Source: CBDDRG01 sp965232975
Lineage (GTDB): Bacteria; Pseudomonadota; Gammaproteobacteria; Pseudomonadales; Porticoccaceae
Assembly (NCBI GenBank): GCA_965232975.1
Contig: CBDDRG010000311.1
Span: 1 to 30,067 of the forward strand
Direction: 5' to 3'
Length of the DNA: 30,067 nt
A program made the position numbers and the translations under genes. Shown here in pieces: positions 22,395-30,025 of this stretch (positions are counted from its first letter, which is position 1; every line of letters starts with the position of its first letter). Under the pieces are notes generated by a model. It was not told the DNA's origin. It ran no database searches and saw nothing but the letters and a program-made list of their open reading frames with translations.

Positions 22395-22911
22395 AGGGCC
22401 TACTACTCGACACGCATATCTGCTGTGGGTGGCGGAAGGCGTCACCGGCCGCGTCAAGCCGCCGGCGCTCGCGGCCATCGAACAGGCAAGCGTGGATCAC
22501 TGCCTCTATGTCTCGGCTATCAGCGTCTGGGAAATCGGGTTGCTGTGCGCTAAAGACAAAATTCGCCTGTCCGCCCCGGCACGCGAATGGATCACCCAGG
22601 CCATCGCCCGACCGGGCATGGTGTTGTTGCCGCTTGACGCGGAAACAGCACTGGAGAGCACCCGGCTTCCCGGTGCGCCTCACGGTGATCCGGCTGACCG
22701 GCTCCTGATCGCAGCGGCGCGCAGCCGCGAACTGACGTTGGTGACCGCCGACGGCAAAATCCAGACGAGTTTCATGCCGATTATGTGGGTCGCCTGCTGG
22801 CGACGCCGCCCGCTCGCAAACCGGCGCCAGGGGCTTTCGCCATTCGTTTTGCGCTGGACTAAAAATAAGTGGATGGTTTGTTCACGGATTGAACAAACCC
22901 CTGCTATATAA
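22391..22911 (+). pseudogene. Frameshifted VapC-type PIN toxin
   Basis: The start M-K-G-L-L-L-D-T-H (22391) carries the first catalytic Asp. One base appears to be missing at about 22417, after which the frame becomes L-L-W-V-A-E-G-V-T and continues through V-S-A-I-S-V-W-E-I-G-L-L, D-P-A-D-R-L-L-I-A-A-A-R and V-T-A-D-G-K-I, all PIN-domain features. The tail after about 22765 is unlike VapC and runs into the right cas3 promoter, so a second lesion is likely. The toxin should be inactive unless the shift is a sequencing error or is programmed. Confidence 0.8.
22875..22899. promoter_or_regulatory. Palindromic operator upstream of right cas3
   Basis: A perfect inverted repeat GGTTTGTTCA-CGGAT-TGAACAAACC (10-bp arms, 5-nt spacer). 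It shares its left arm and spacing with the element before the left cas3 (7469-7493). A TATATAAA stretch (22905-22912) begins 5 bp downstream and could be the -10, with TTCACG inside the palindrome as a weak -35 18 bp upstream. A bound dimer would then block the promoter. It lies 129 bp before the cas3 start. Confidence 0.75.
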
Positions 22912-22948
22912 AGGCGGCATCACCCGTCCAAGTGGCCTGGAGGAAGTG

Positions 22949-22992
22949 CCCAAGCGGCTATTCGCCGCTGGGTTGCTCCCGTCTTAAACGGG
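22949..22992 (+). promoter_or_regulatory. Two-hairpin leader of the right cas operon
   Basis: Between the presumed promoter and cas3 there are about 115 nt. These contain a stem of CCC and AGCGGC pairing with GCCGCT and GGG around a TATTC loop (22949-22971, one bulged A). A second stem follows, CCCGT-CTTAA-ACGGG (22978-22992). The sequence does not fit a riboswitch I know. The left operon has no such leader. Confidence 0.45.
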
Positions 22993-23028
22993 TGTCATGA
23001 GCATTGTTTAAGGCCACGAGGAGCTGCC

Positions 23029-25368
23029 ATGGATGTCGGCGCTAGCGAGTTGAAACTGGAACGCGGGTGCTACCACGCCCACAGCGCCAACCCTGCTGGG
23101 CGCTGGCATCCGCTTGCCGAGCATCTCGCGGCCGTGGCGAACCTGGCCAAAACGAACGCTGGCGCTGCACCCTGGTCAGACGAAGCCGCGCTTGCCGGCC
23201 TTCTGCACGATCTGGGCAAATACGGCGAGCGTTTTCAGGGGCGCCTGGAAGGCAAGGATTCCGGGCTCGATCACTGGTCGCAGGGTGCGTGGGTTGCCCT
23301 GTCGAAATACCGTGCCATTGCCGCCGCGCTGGCGATCCAGGGCCATCATGTCGGCTTGCAACGGGGCAACCGGGATGCGTTGTCCGGCATGAAGCCAGAA
23401 ATCCTGGCGGCGCGGCATCCTTTCAATCTGCAATTGAGCGACCCGGATGCCAATCGGCTCGTGCAGCGGGCGCAGGCCGACGGGCTGCAATTCGACACGC
23501 CGTCTTCCACCGCCATATCCCTGCAAGGCGGCGGCTTCGCCCAAGCCGTGGCCGCCATGCTGGATGTGCGGCTGCTGTTCTCGTGCCTGGTCGATGCGGA
23601 TTTTCTCGACACCGAAGCCCACTTCGATGGCGACGCCCAAGGCAAGTGTCTTCGCCCGGCTGGACCAAGGCTCGATGCCCAAGCGGGGCTCGACGCCCTG
23701 AATCGCTACATGGGTGAACGCATACGCGCAGGCACTCGGGCCGACGCCCCGGTATTGGCAGCCCGCGAGGCGCTTTGGCGGGCGGCCGGGGAAGCCGCAC
23801 CGGCGGCGCCTGGCGTGTTCACGCTCACGGCACCCACCGGTTCCGGCAAGACGCTGGCCATGCTGCGCTTCGCGCTGGAGCACGCGGTCAGAAACAAACT
23901 CAAGCGCATCGTGCTGGCGGTGCCCTTCCTGACCGTGATCGAGCAGACCGCGCGCGAGTACCGGCGAGTATTTGCCGACTTTCCCGCTAACTTCGTCCTC
24001 GAACACCACAGCCTGGCTGGTCTGGGCGAGGAATCCGAAAAGCACGATGCCGAAGGCGCGCAGGCGCGTCAGCGCCGCCTGCTGGCCGAAAACTGGGACG
24101 CGCCCATCGTGCTCACCACCAATGTACAGTTGCTGGAATCGCTGTTCTCCAACCGGCCATCAAGCTGCCGCAAGCTGCACAACCTGATGGAGTCGGTGAT
24201 CCTGTTCGACGAGGCGCAAAGCCTGCCCCAGCATCTGGCCGTGCCGACCCTGGCGGCGTTGTCGCATCTGTCGGCGGCTTATCGCTCCAGCGTCGTATTT
24301 GCCACTGCGACACAGCCGGCGTTCGATACGCTGCATGAGCCGGTCACCAAACACGCGGCGAGCGGTTGGCGACCCAGCGAAGTCGTGCCCGGGCATCCTG
24401 AACTGTTCAAGACGCTCAAGCGCGTTGACGTGTGCTGGCCAAAATCCGGCGAAAAGCGAACCTGGCCCGATCTGGCCGCCGAGATTCGCGGCACTGAGCA
24501 AACGCTCGTGGTGGTCAATCTCAAACGCCATGCCCTCGCCCTGCTGGATGCCCTGGGCGATACGCCGGATGTATTTCACCTTTCCACCAACCTGTGCGCT
24601 GAGCATCGGCGCGCCGTGCTGGACAAGGTTCGCGAAAGACTGAGAGACAACCGACCGTGCCGCCTGATCTCCACCCAGTGCGTGGAAGCTGGCGTGGACG
24701 TCGATTTCCCCGCGGTCTATCGGGCGCTGGCGCCACTGGAAGCCGTCGCCCAAGCCGCCGGACGCTGCAACCGGGAGGGGCGGTTGAATGCGCACGGACA
24801 GTTGGGCGAAGTGATGGTGTTCGAGCCTGAAGAAGAAGGCGATTGGCGCCGCCGCTACCCCACGCACGCCTATTACCAGGCCACCGAAGCCACCCGCACC
24901 TTGCTCGTTTCGCAAGGCGGTCTGGACATCAACGACCCTGCGGTTTTTCAAAACTATTACCGTCGCCTCTACGACATCAACAACCCCGCCAGCCAGAATA
25001 TCGATCTGAGCCAAGCGATCACGGCGGCCGATTTTGTCGAGGTAGCCCGTCTATACCGGCTCATCGACACTGACGCCATTCAGGTGCTGGTTCCTTGGGC
25101 GGATCGCCGGGACGATTTCCGCGCCTTGCGCGCCGAAGCCGAGGATGCCGGCATCTCGGCGGACTGGATGCGCCGCGCCCAAGGGCTGGCGGTCGGCGTG
25201 TATCGCCGCAAGGACGGCCCGCCGGCCTGGGCCATTCCCGCCAAGCTCCGGCGGCGGGGCAAGGTAGATGCCGGCGTTTCCGACGAGTGGTTCATTCTCG
25301 AAGGTGACTATTACGACGATACCCTGGGGCTGAAACCGCCCGAAGGCCAGCAGCTTTTCATCGCATAA
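23029..25368 (+). CDS. cas3: Cas3 HD nuclease-helicase, right locus
   Basis: A 779-residue Cas3. The HD nuclease shows H32 (LAEHLA), LLHDLGKYGERF (H60, D61), H82 and GHH (106-107). The helicase shows Walker A APTGSGKT (268-275), DEAQ (394-397), A-T-A-T-Q-P-A-F and QAAGRCNREGRL. It starts at the ATG at 23029 after a GAGGAG ribosome-binding site. It shares the domain plan of the left Cas3 but is far from identical, differing in length and in the linker regions, so it is not a recent copy. It is the first gene of the right operon, 19 bp before cas5c. Confidence 0.96.
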   Translation: MDVGASELKLERGCYHAHSANPAGRWHPLAEHLAAVANLAKTNAGAAPWSDEAALAGLLHDLGKYGERFQGRLEGKDSGLDHWSQGAWVALSKYRAIAAALAIQGHHVGLQRGNRDALSGMKPEILAARHPFNLQLSDPDANRLVQRAQADGLQFDTPSSTAISLQGGGFAQAVAAMLDVRLLFSCLVDADFLDTEAHFDGDAQGKCLRPAGPRLDAQAGLDALNRYMGERIRAGTRADAPVLAAREALWRAAGEAAPAAPGVFTLTAPTGSGKTLAMLRFALEHAVRNKLKRIVLAVPFLTVIEQTAREYRRVFADFPANFVLEHHSLAGLGEESEKHDAEGAQARQRRLLAENWDAPIVLTTNVQLLESLFSNRPSSCRKLHNLMESVILFDEAQSLPQHLAVPTLAALSHLSAAYRSSVVFATATQPAFDTLHEPVTKHAASGWRPSEVVPGHPELFKTLKRVDVCWPKSGEKRTWPDLAAEIRGTEQTLVVVNLKRHALALLDALGDTPDVFHLSTNLCAEHRRAVLDKVRERLRDNRPCRLISTQCVEAGVDVDFPAVYRALAPLEAVAQAAGRCNREGRLNAHGQLGEVMVFEPEEEGDWRRRYPTHAYYQATEATRTLLVSQGGLDINDPAVFQNYYRRLYDINNPASQNIDLSQAITAADFVEVARLYRLIDTDAIQVLVPWADRRDDFRALRAEAEDAGISADWMRRAQGLAVGVYRRKDGPPAWAIPAKLRRRGKVDAGVSDEWFILEGDYYDDTLGLKPPEGQQLFIA

Positions 25369-25387
25369 CATCGCATAGGGAGGCGAC

Positions 25388-26158
25388 ATGACGACACACA
25401 CCCTGGAGGTCTGGGGCGACTTGGCCTGCTTCACCCGACCGGAAATGAAAATCGAACGTTTCTCCTACCCGGTCATCACCCCATCGGCGGCGCGCGGCAT
25501 CTTCGACGCCATCTATTGGGACGGCAGGCGCGAACAACAGGGTCGGGAAAGCGTCATGCGCCCCTATTTCCATTGGCAGATCATGCGTATCGAAGTGCTG
25601 GAGATGCCGAGCTACATCGCGCTGCGGCGCAATGAGGTGAAGGATCGGGTTCCGGGTGCGGCCACGCTCAATAGATGGATGGACGGCCGCGAAGCGCCGG
25701 AGCCAATCTGGGCCGACGGCGGCAAGGACGAACTCGGCACCGACCAGAAGGGTCGCACCCAACGTCAGACCATGGCGCTGAAGAATGTCCGTTACCGGCT
25801 GGCCGCAAAGATTGTCCCCAAGAGCGCGTTCGCTGCGGACTGGGGAAAAATGAACAGCCAGTTCCAGCGGCGTGCCAAGACTGGCAAGTGCTTCCAGCAA
25901 CCGTACTTCGGCTGCCGCGAGTTCCCCGCCTTTTTCGAGTATTTGGAAAATCCGCCGCCTGCCACCACCGCGCCGTTCGACCAGCACCTGGGTTTCATGC
26001 TCTACGACGTGTTCGACCTGCGCAAGGAAGTGGTGAGCGAGAAGGACAAGCCCTTCATCACGCTGTTCGACGCACACGTCCGCGACGGCGTACTGGAAGT
26101 GCCGACCTTCGCCAGCGATGCGGTCAGAAAACCGGGGAGGGCAGACCATGTTGCATGA
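25388..26158 (+). CDS. cas5c: Cas5c (Cas5d) crRNA-processing subunit, right locus
   Basis: A 256-residue type I-C Cas5: T-L-E-V-W-G-D-L-A-C-F-T-R-P-E-M at the N-terminus, VITPSAARGIFDAIYWDG, then I-A-L-R-R-N-E-V-K-D-R-V and F-Q-R-R-A-K-T-G-K-C-F-Q-Q-P-Y-F-G-C-R-E-F. The central M-D-G-R-E-A-P-E-P-I-W-A-D-G-G-K-D region is an insertion absent from the left copy. A GGGAGG ribosome-binding site precedes the ATG. The C-terminus overlaps the cas8c start by 11 bp. It should process the array transcript, as no Cas6 is present. Confidence 0.95.
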   Translation: MTTHTLEVWGDLACFTRPEMKIERFSYPVITPSAARGIFDAIYWDGRREQQGRESVMRPYFHWQIMRIEVLEMPSYIALRRNEVKDRVPGAATLNRWMDGREAPEPIWADGGKDELGTDQKGRTQRQTMALKNVRYRLAAKIVPKSAFAADWGKMNSQFQRRAKTGKCFQQPYFGCREFPAFFEYLENPPPATTAPFDQHLGFMLYDVFDLRKEVVSEKDKPFITLFDAHVRDGVLEVPTFASDAVRKPGRADHVA

Positions 26159-27920
26159 GCTGGTCGCCTACGCGGATAAACACCTGACTGATTCGGAACC
26201 GGGATTCAAAACCCGCGAGGTTCGCTGGAGCATCGAGCTGGCCGCTGACGGCCGCTTTCTCAACATCCTGCCACTGGGAGACGGCAAGCGAGGGAGAGAC
26301 TTGCCGCGCTGTCCCGACATGCATGGCATGAATGCCGGCGGTAAATCGCATTTTCTGGTGGAGTCCGCCCAGACCGTTGCCTTGCTGTTCAAGACCAACG
26401 AGGACGACAAGAAAATCGCCGGCGCACAAATCCGGCATCGTTTCTACACCCGACTTCTGCGAGACGCAGCGCAAACCTGCCCGCAACTGGGACTGCTGGC
26501 CGACGCGCTGGAAGACAACCCTCGGCGCAACGAAATATGCGCGGCCCTGGCGATACACAAGGCCAAGCCATCCGACTGGGTGACCTGGCGCATCGATGGC
26601 CGCGACCCGCGCCTGGAACCCGAAGTACAGGCTTGGTGGCGAGCCTCCCGGCGCACCGATCCGGGCAAGGAATCGACACCTACGAAACCTGCGGGGAATG
26701 CCGAGCCCACAAATGCAGAAGCGATGGTGTGTCTGCTGACCGGTCTCCCGACCACACCGCTACCGACCCACCCAAAAATTACCGGGCTTTCCGGTGTCGG
26801 CGGTCTCGCGATGGGCGATGTCATGGTGGGCTTCGACAAGGCCGCCTTCGGCTCCTACGGTCTCGATCAATCCGCCAACGCGGCCATGAGCGCGGAAGCG
26901 GCGCAGAAATACGTGGATGGACTCAACGATCTGATCCGCAACCATACCCGCAAATTGGCGAATACCCTGGTCGCCCATTGGTACAAAGACAGCCTGCCGC
27001 CCGCCGATGATGCGCTCGCTTTTTTGGTTGGTATGGAGACCGACGAGCAAAGCGAAGCCGCTGCCCTCGGCGCTGCACGCAGGCTGCTGGACGCGATTCG
27101 CGCAGGTGAGCGCCCCGACTTGGCAGACAACCATTACTACGCGCTGACCCTCTCCGGTGCGGCAGGCCGAGTGATGGTCCGTGACTGGATGGAGGGCCGC
27201 TTTGAAGACCTGGTCAGCCATATCACGGCTTGGTTCGCCGATCTTCAGATCGTTTCCCGTGATGGCAACGGGAATGCGCGTGACCCCAAGTTCATGGCCG
27301 TGTGCGGTGCGCTGGTGCGCGATTTGAAGGACCTGCCGGCCCCCACCGCCGCCACGCTGTGGAAAGTCGCGATACAGGGCTTACCGATCCCGCAGCCACT
27401 GATGGCACAGGCACTCGCGCGTTTTCGCGCCGATCTGGTGGACAAGGACCAACCCGCTTTCAACCACGCCCGAATGGGTCTTATCAAAGCCTATTTCGTT
27501 CGAATCAAACCCGGAGGTGACACGATTATGACCGCAACCTACAACCCCAACCACCCGGCCGCGGCCTACCACTGCGGCGGGCTGCTGGCCTTGTTCGCCA
27601 ATCTCCAACGCGCCGCGCTGGGCGACGTCGGCGCCGGTGTCGTGCAGCGCTTCTATGCCGCAGCCAGCCAGACCCCAGGCCTCGTACTGGGCCGGCTGGC
27701 CGCCAACGCCCGCAATCACCTCGCCAAACTCGAACCAGGCCTGGCGTGGTGGTACGAAGAGCGCATCGCCGAAATCATGAGCGGGCTGGGCGACGCCGCC
27801 CCACGCATTCTCGATCTCGAAGGGCAGGGGCTGTTCGCCCTTGGCTATTACCAGAAACTGGCACAGCTTCGCGCCGGCAACAAATCCGCCACCGACAACA
27901 CCAGCCAACAGGGAGCCTGA
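26148..27920 (+). CDS. cas8c: Cas8c (Csd1) large Cascade subunit, right locus
   Basis: A 590-residue Cas8c starting M-L-H-E-L-V-A-Y-A-D-K-H at 26148, just after GGGGAGG; the longer frame from 26118 lacks such a site. Csd1 features include C-L-L-T-G-L-P followed by I-T-G-L-S-G-V-G-G-L-A, YYALTLSGAAGRVMVRDWME, and a C-terminal Y-H-C-G-G-L-L-A-L-F-A-N-L-Q. These correspond to C-L-I-S-G-D, L-G-L-A-P-N-A-A-R-I-A-V-R-F-W and L-G-R-L-F-A-V-L-E in the left protein, but overall similarity is low, so the two loci may differ in PAM use. Confidence 0.94.
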   Translation: MLHELVAYADKHLTDSEPGFKTREVRWSIELAADGRFLNILPLGDGKRGRDLPRCPDMHGMNAGGKSHFLVESAQTVALLFKTNEDDKKIAGAQIRHRFYTRLLRDAAQTCPQLGLLADALEDNPRRNEICAALAIHKAKPSDWVTWRIDGRDPRLEPEVQAWWRASRRTDPGKESTPTKPAGNAEPTNAEAMVCLLTGLPTTPLPTHPKITGLSGVGGLAMGDVMVGFDKAAFGSYGLDQSANAAMSAEAAQKYVDGLNDLIRNHTRKLANTLVAHWYKDSLPPADDALAFLVGMETDEQSEAAALGAARRLLDAIRAGERPDLADNHYYALTLSGAAGRVMVRDWMEGRFEDLVSHITAWFADLQIVSRDGNGNARDPKFMAVCGALVRDLKDLPAPTAATLWKVAIQGLPIPQPLMAQALARFRADLVDKDQPAFNHARMGLIKAYFVRIKPGGDTIMTATYNPNHPAAAYHCGGLLALFANLQRAALGDVGAGVVQRFYAAASQTPGLVLGRLAANARNHLAKLEPGLAWWYEERIAEIMSGLGDAAPRILDLEGQGLFALGYYQKLAQLRAGNKSATDNTSQQGA

Positions 27921-27922
27921 GC

Positions 27923-28924
27923 ATGAGCGCCATCCAGAACCGTTACGAATTTCTCTACCTCTTCGATTGCGAGAACGGCAACCCCAATGGCGACCCGGAT
28001 GCCGGCAATGCCCCGCGCATCGACCCCGAAGATATGCATGGCCTGGTGTCAGACGTGGCCCTCAAACGGCGGGTGCGCAACTATATTCAGACGGCTTTCG
28101 GAAATACTGCGCCCAATGCAATATTCGTGGAACATGCGACTAATTTAAATACCAAGATCGCGCTTGGCCACGAGAGCACCGGCGGAATGCCACCTTTTGA
28201 CGCCCAGGCCAAGAAATGGAAGACGACGAAAGACAAGGCGAACGGCGCACGGGATTGGATGTGCCAGACGTTCTTTGACGTTCGGACATTCGGAGCGGTT
28301 ATGTCCACTGGCCCTAACGCCGGGCAAGTACGGGGGCCAGTGCAGGTTGCTTTCTCACGCTCCGTTGATCCCATCCTACCGATGGACGCGTCCATTACCC
28401 GTATGGCGGTGGCGGACAGCGAAATTAAGGGAGCAAGCATTGGGTCCGCTGAGTTTCGCGCCTGGGAAGACCGGCAATCCGAGGATGAACTCCGCACCAT
28501 GGGCCGCAAAGCCCTGATCCCCTACGGCCTCTATGTCGCCAAGGGTTTCATTTCTGCCCACCTTGCGGCGGGCACCGGCTTTGCCGACGAAGACCTCGCA
28601 CACCTTTGGCAAGCGCTCGCCAATATGTGGGACCACGACCGATCCGCCTCCAAAGGCGTGATGTCTTGCCGTGGGCTCTATGTTTTCAAACACGTCGGGA
28701 CCGACACAGATGCTACCCAGCGCGTGCGTCAGGCCATGCTGGGCTGCGCGCCCGCGCATCGGCTGCTCGATTTCTCGATGCCGGCGCGCCGATTGGATAA
28801 CGTCATCATCGACATCAGCCACCGCGAGGGCTTATCGGGTTCTCCTCGCAGCTTTGCGGATTACCGGGTTGCCGTGCACCGCGACCGCCTGCCCAGTGGC
28901 GTTGAGCTGATTTACATGTGTTGA
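27923..28924 (+). CDS. cas7: Cas7c (Csd2) Cascade backbone subunit, right locus
   Basis: A 333-residue Cas7 starting M-S-A-I-Q-N-R-Y-E-F at 27923, 2 bp after the cas8c stop with GGGAG upstream. It contains FDCENGNPNGDPDAGNAPR, F-F-D-V-R-T-F-G-A-V-M-S, GQVRGPVQVAFSRSVDPILP, T-M-G-R-K-A-L-I-P-Y-G-L-Y-V-A-K-G-F-I-S and a C-terminal S-G-V-E-L-I-Y-M-C. It lacks the acidic insertion of the left Cas7. The frame is open upstream into cas8c, but the family N-terminus fixes the start. Confidence 0.95.
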   Translation: MSAIQNRYEFLYLFDCENGNPNGDPDAGNAPRIDPEDMHGLVSDVALKRRVRNYIQTAFGNTAPNAIFVEHATNLNTKIALGHESTGGMPPFDAQAKKWKTTKDKANGARDWMCQTFFDVRTFGAVMSTGPNAGQVRGPVQVAFSRSVDPILPMDASITRMAVADSEIKGASIGSAEFRAWEDRQSEDELRTMGRKALIPYGLYVAKGFISAHLAAGTGFADEDLAHLWQALANMWDHDRSASKGVMSCRGLYVFKHVGTDTDATQRVRQAMLGCAPAHRLLDFSMPARRLDNVIIDISHREGLSGSPRSFADYRVAVHRDRLPSGVELIYMC

Positions 28925-28946
28925 ATGTCCATTGAGGAGAGCCAGA

Positions 28947-29153
28947 ATGACCGAAATCCATTTTGTGATCGAAGAGGCGGCGGAGGGCGGCTACATCGCC
29001 CGCGCTGTCGGGGTCGACATCTTTACCGAGGCCGATGACCTGCCGGTGTTGCGGGAGCGCCTGCGGGACGCGGTGCACTGCCACTTTGAAGATGGCGACA
29101 GACCCGCGTTGATTCGCCTGCATATTTCGCGCGAAGAGGTTATCGCGGCGTGA
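28947..29153 (+). CDS. hicB: HicB-type antitoxin embedded in the cas operon
   Basis: A 68-residue protein starting M-T-E-I-H-F-V-I-E-E at 28947, with GAGGAG in front. It is a short HicB: the partial RNase H-like fold with E-G-G-Y-I-A-R-A-V-G, T-E-A-D-D-L and L-R-D-A-V-H-C-H-F, and no separate DNA-binding domain. It follows cas7 by 22 bp and overlaps the hicA start by 4 bp. HicB normally binds HicA and blocks its RNase activity. With no visible DNA-binding domain, autoregulation would have to come from elsewhere, for instance the cas promoter. Confidence 0.85.
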   Translation: MTEIHFVIEEAAEGGYIARAVGVDIFTEADDLPVLRERLRDAVHCHFEDGDRPALIRLHISREEVIAA

Positions 29154-29392
29154 AGTTGCCGCGCGATCTTACCGGCGCGGAATTGGCCAAACGGCTGGCG
29201 CGGCTGGACTATACGGTTACCCGCCAGACCGGAAGTCACATGCGTCTGACCAAGCGCAACGGGGGAGACCACCATGTGACTGTCCCCCGCCATGATCCGC
29301 TGCGGGTCGGTACTTTGGCAGCCATTCTCGATGCCGTTGCTACCTACCATGGCCTGAACCGGGATGAATTGCTGGAACGGCTGTTCAGTTGA
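29150..29392 (+). CDS. hicA: HicA-type mRNA interferase embedded in the cas operon
   Basis: An 80-residue HicA with a GTG start at 29150 overlapping the hicB stop. It has the double-stranded RNA-binding-like fold: L-A-K-R-L-A-R-L-D-Y-T-V, then R-Q-T-G-S-H-M-R-L with the catalytic His at 30, H-H-V-T-V-P-R-H-D-P-L, and G-T-L-A-A-I-L. All key residues are present, so it should be active. It is 3 bp from cas4 and on the same strand, so loss of the operon or its promoter would also stop antitoxin supply. The order hicB before hicA is the less common one but known. Confidence 0.9.
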   Translation: MKLPRDLTGAELAKRLARLDYTVTRQTGSHMRLTKRNGGDHHVTVPRHDPLRVGTLAAILDAVATYHGLNRDELLERLFS

Positions 29393-29395
29393 GTA

Positions 29396-30025
29396 ATGAT
29401 CAACACAGACCCCATCCCACTCTCCGCTCTCAACCACTACGCCTACTGCCCCCGGCGTTGTGGCCTTATCCATGTCGAGGGCGAGTTCACCGACAACATC
29501 CACACCGCGCGCGGCAACGCCGAACACGAGCGGGTGGACCGGGTCGCCTACGAGACCAGGCAATCGGGCGCGCGGGTGGAATATGCGCTGCCGGTCTGGT
29601 CCGACCGCGTCGGTCTGATCGGTAAGTGCGACGTGGTGGAGTTCTGGCCGGACGGCACCGTTTATCCGGTGGAATATAAGCATGGCGCTCGCAAGAAATG
29701 GCTCAATGACGATCTACAACTCGCCGCCCAGGCGCTGTGTCTGGAAGACATGCTCGGTCGGCCCGTGACCCACGGCGCCATTTATCACGCCAGCAGCCGG
29801 CGACGGCGCGAGGTCACCATCACGCCCGAACTGCGCCACTTGGTGATTCAAACAGCCGACGCCATCCGCGCCATGCTTGCCAGTGGCCGATTGCCGCCAC
29901 CGGTGAACGATGCCCGCTGCCGCGAATGCTCGCTGAACGAAATTTGCGAACCGGCGGCGCTGGCGGCAAAGGGCGTGCAGGCAGCGCTCATCGCTGAACT
30001 GTTCCGTACCACGGACGTTTCTTAG
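29396..30025 (+). CDS. cas4: Cas4 exonuclease of the right type I-C locus
   Basis: A 209-residue Cas4: C18 and C22 (YCPRRC), H44, D79 (GKCDVVEF), E93-x-K95 (PVEYKHG), Q108, and C175, C178, C184 (CRECSLNEIC) for the Fe-S cluster. The start at 29396 is 3 bp after the hicA stop. Residues 120-209 are identical to those of the left Cas4 while residues 1-119 are only about 60% identical, so one gene has been converted by, or recombined with, the other. It should pair with the Cas1-Cas2 encoded immediately downstream. Confidence 0.94.
   Translation: MINTDPIPLSALNHYAYCPRRCGLIHVEGEFTDNIHTARGNAEHERVDRVAYETRQSGARVEYALPVWSDRVGLIGKCDVVEFWPDGTVYPVEYKHGARKKWLNDDLQLAAQALCLEDMLGRPVTHGAIYHASSRRRREVTITPELRHLVIQTADAIRAMLASGRLPPPVNDARCRECSLNEICEPAALAAKGVQAALIAELFRTTDVS

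Noticed and set aside
22949..22992. Guanidine-II (mini-ykkC) riboswitch, suggested by two adjacent hairpins
   Set aside because: The loops read TATTC and CTTAA, not the ACGR loops that define that class. No transporter or guanidine gene follows.
29389..29997. Additional plus-strand frames inside right cas4
   Set aside because: They are shadow frames with Arg/His-rich translation; cas4 accounts for the sequence.
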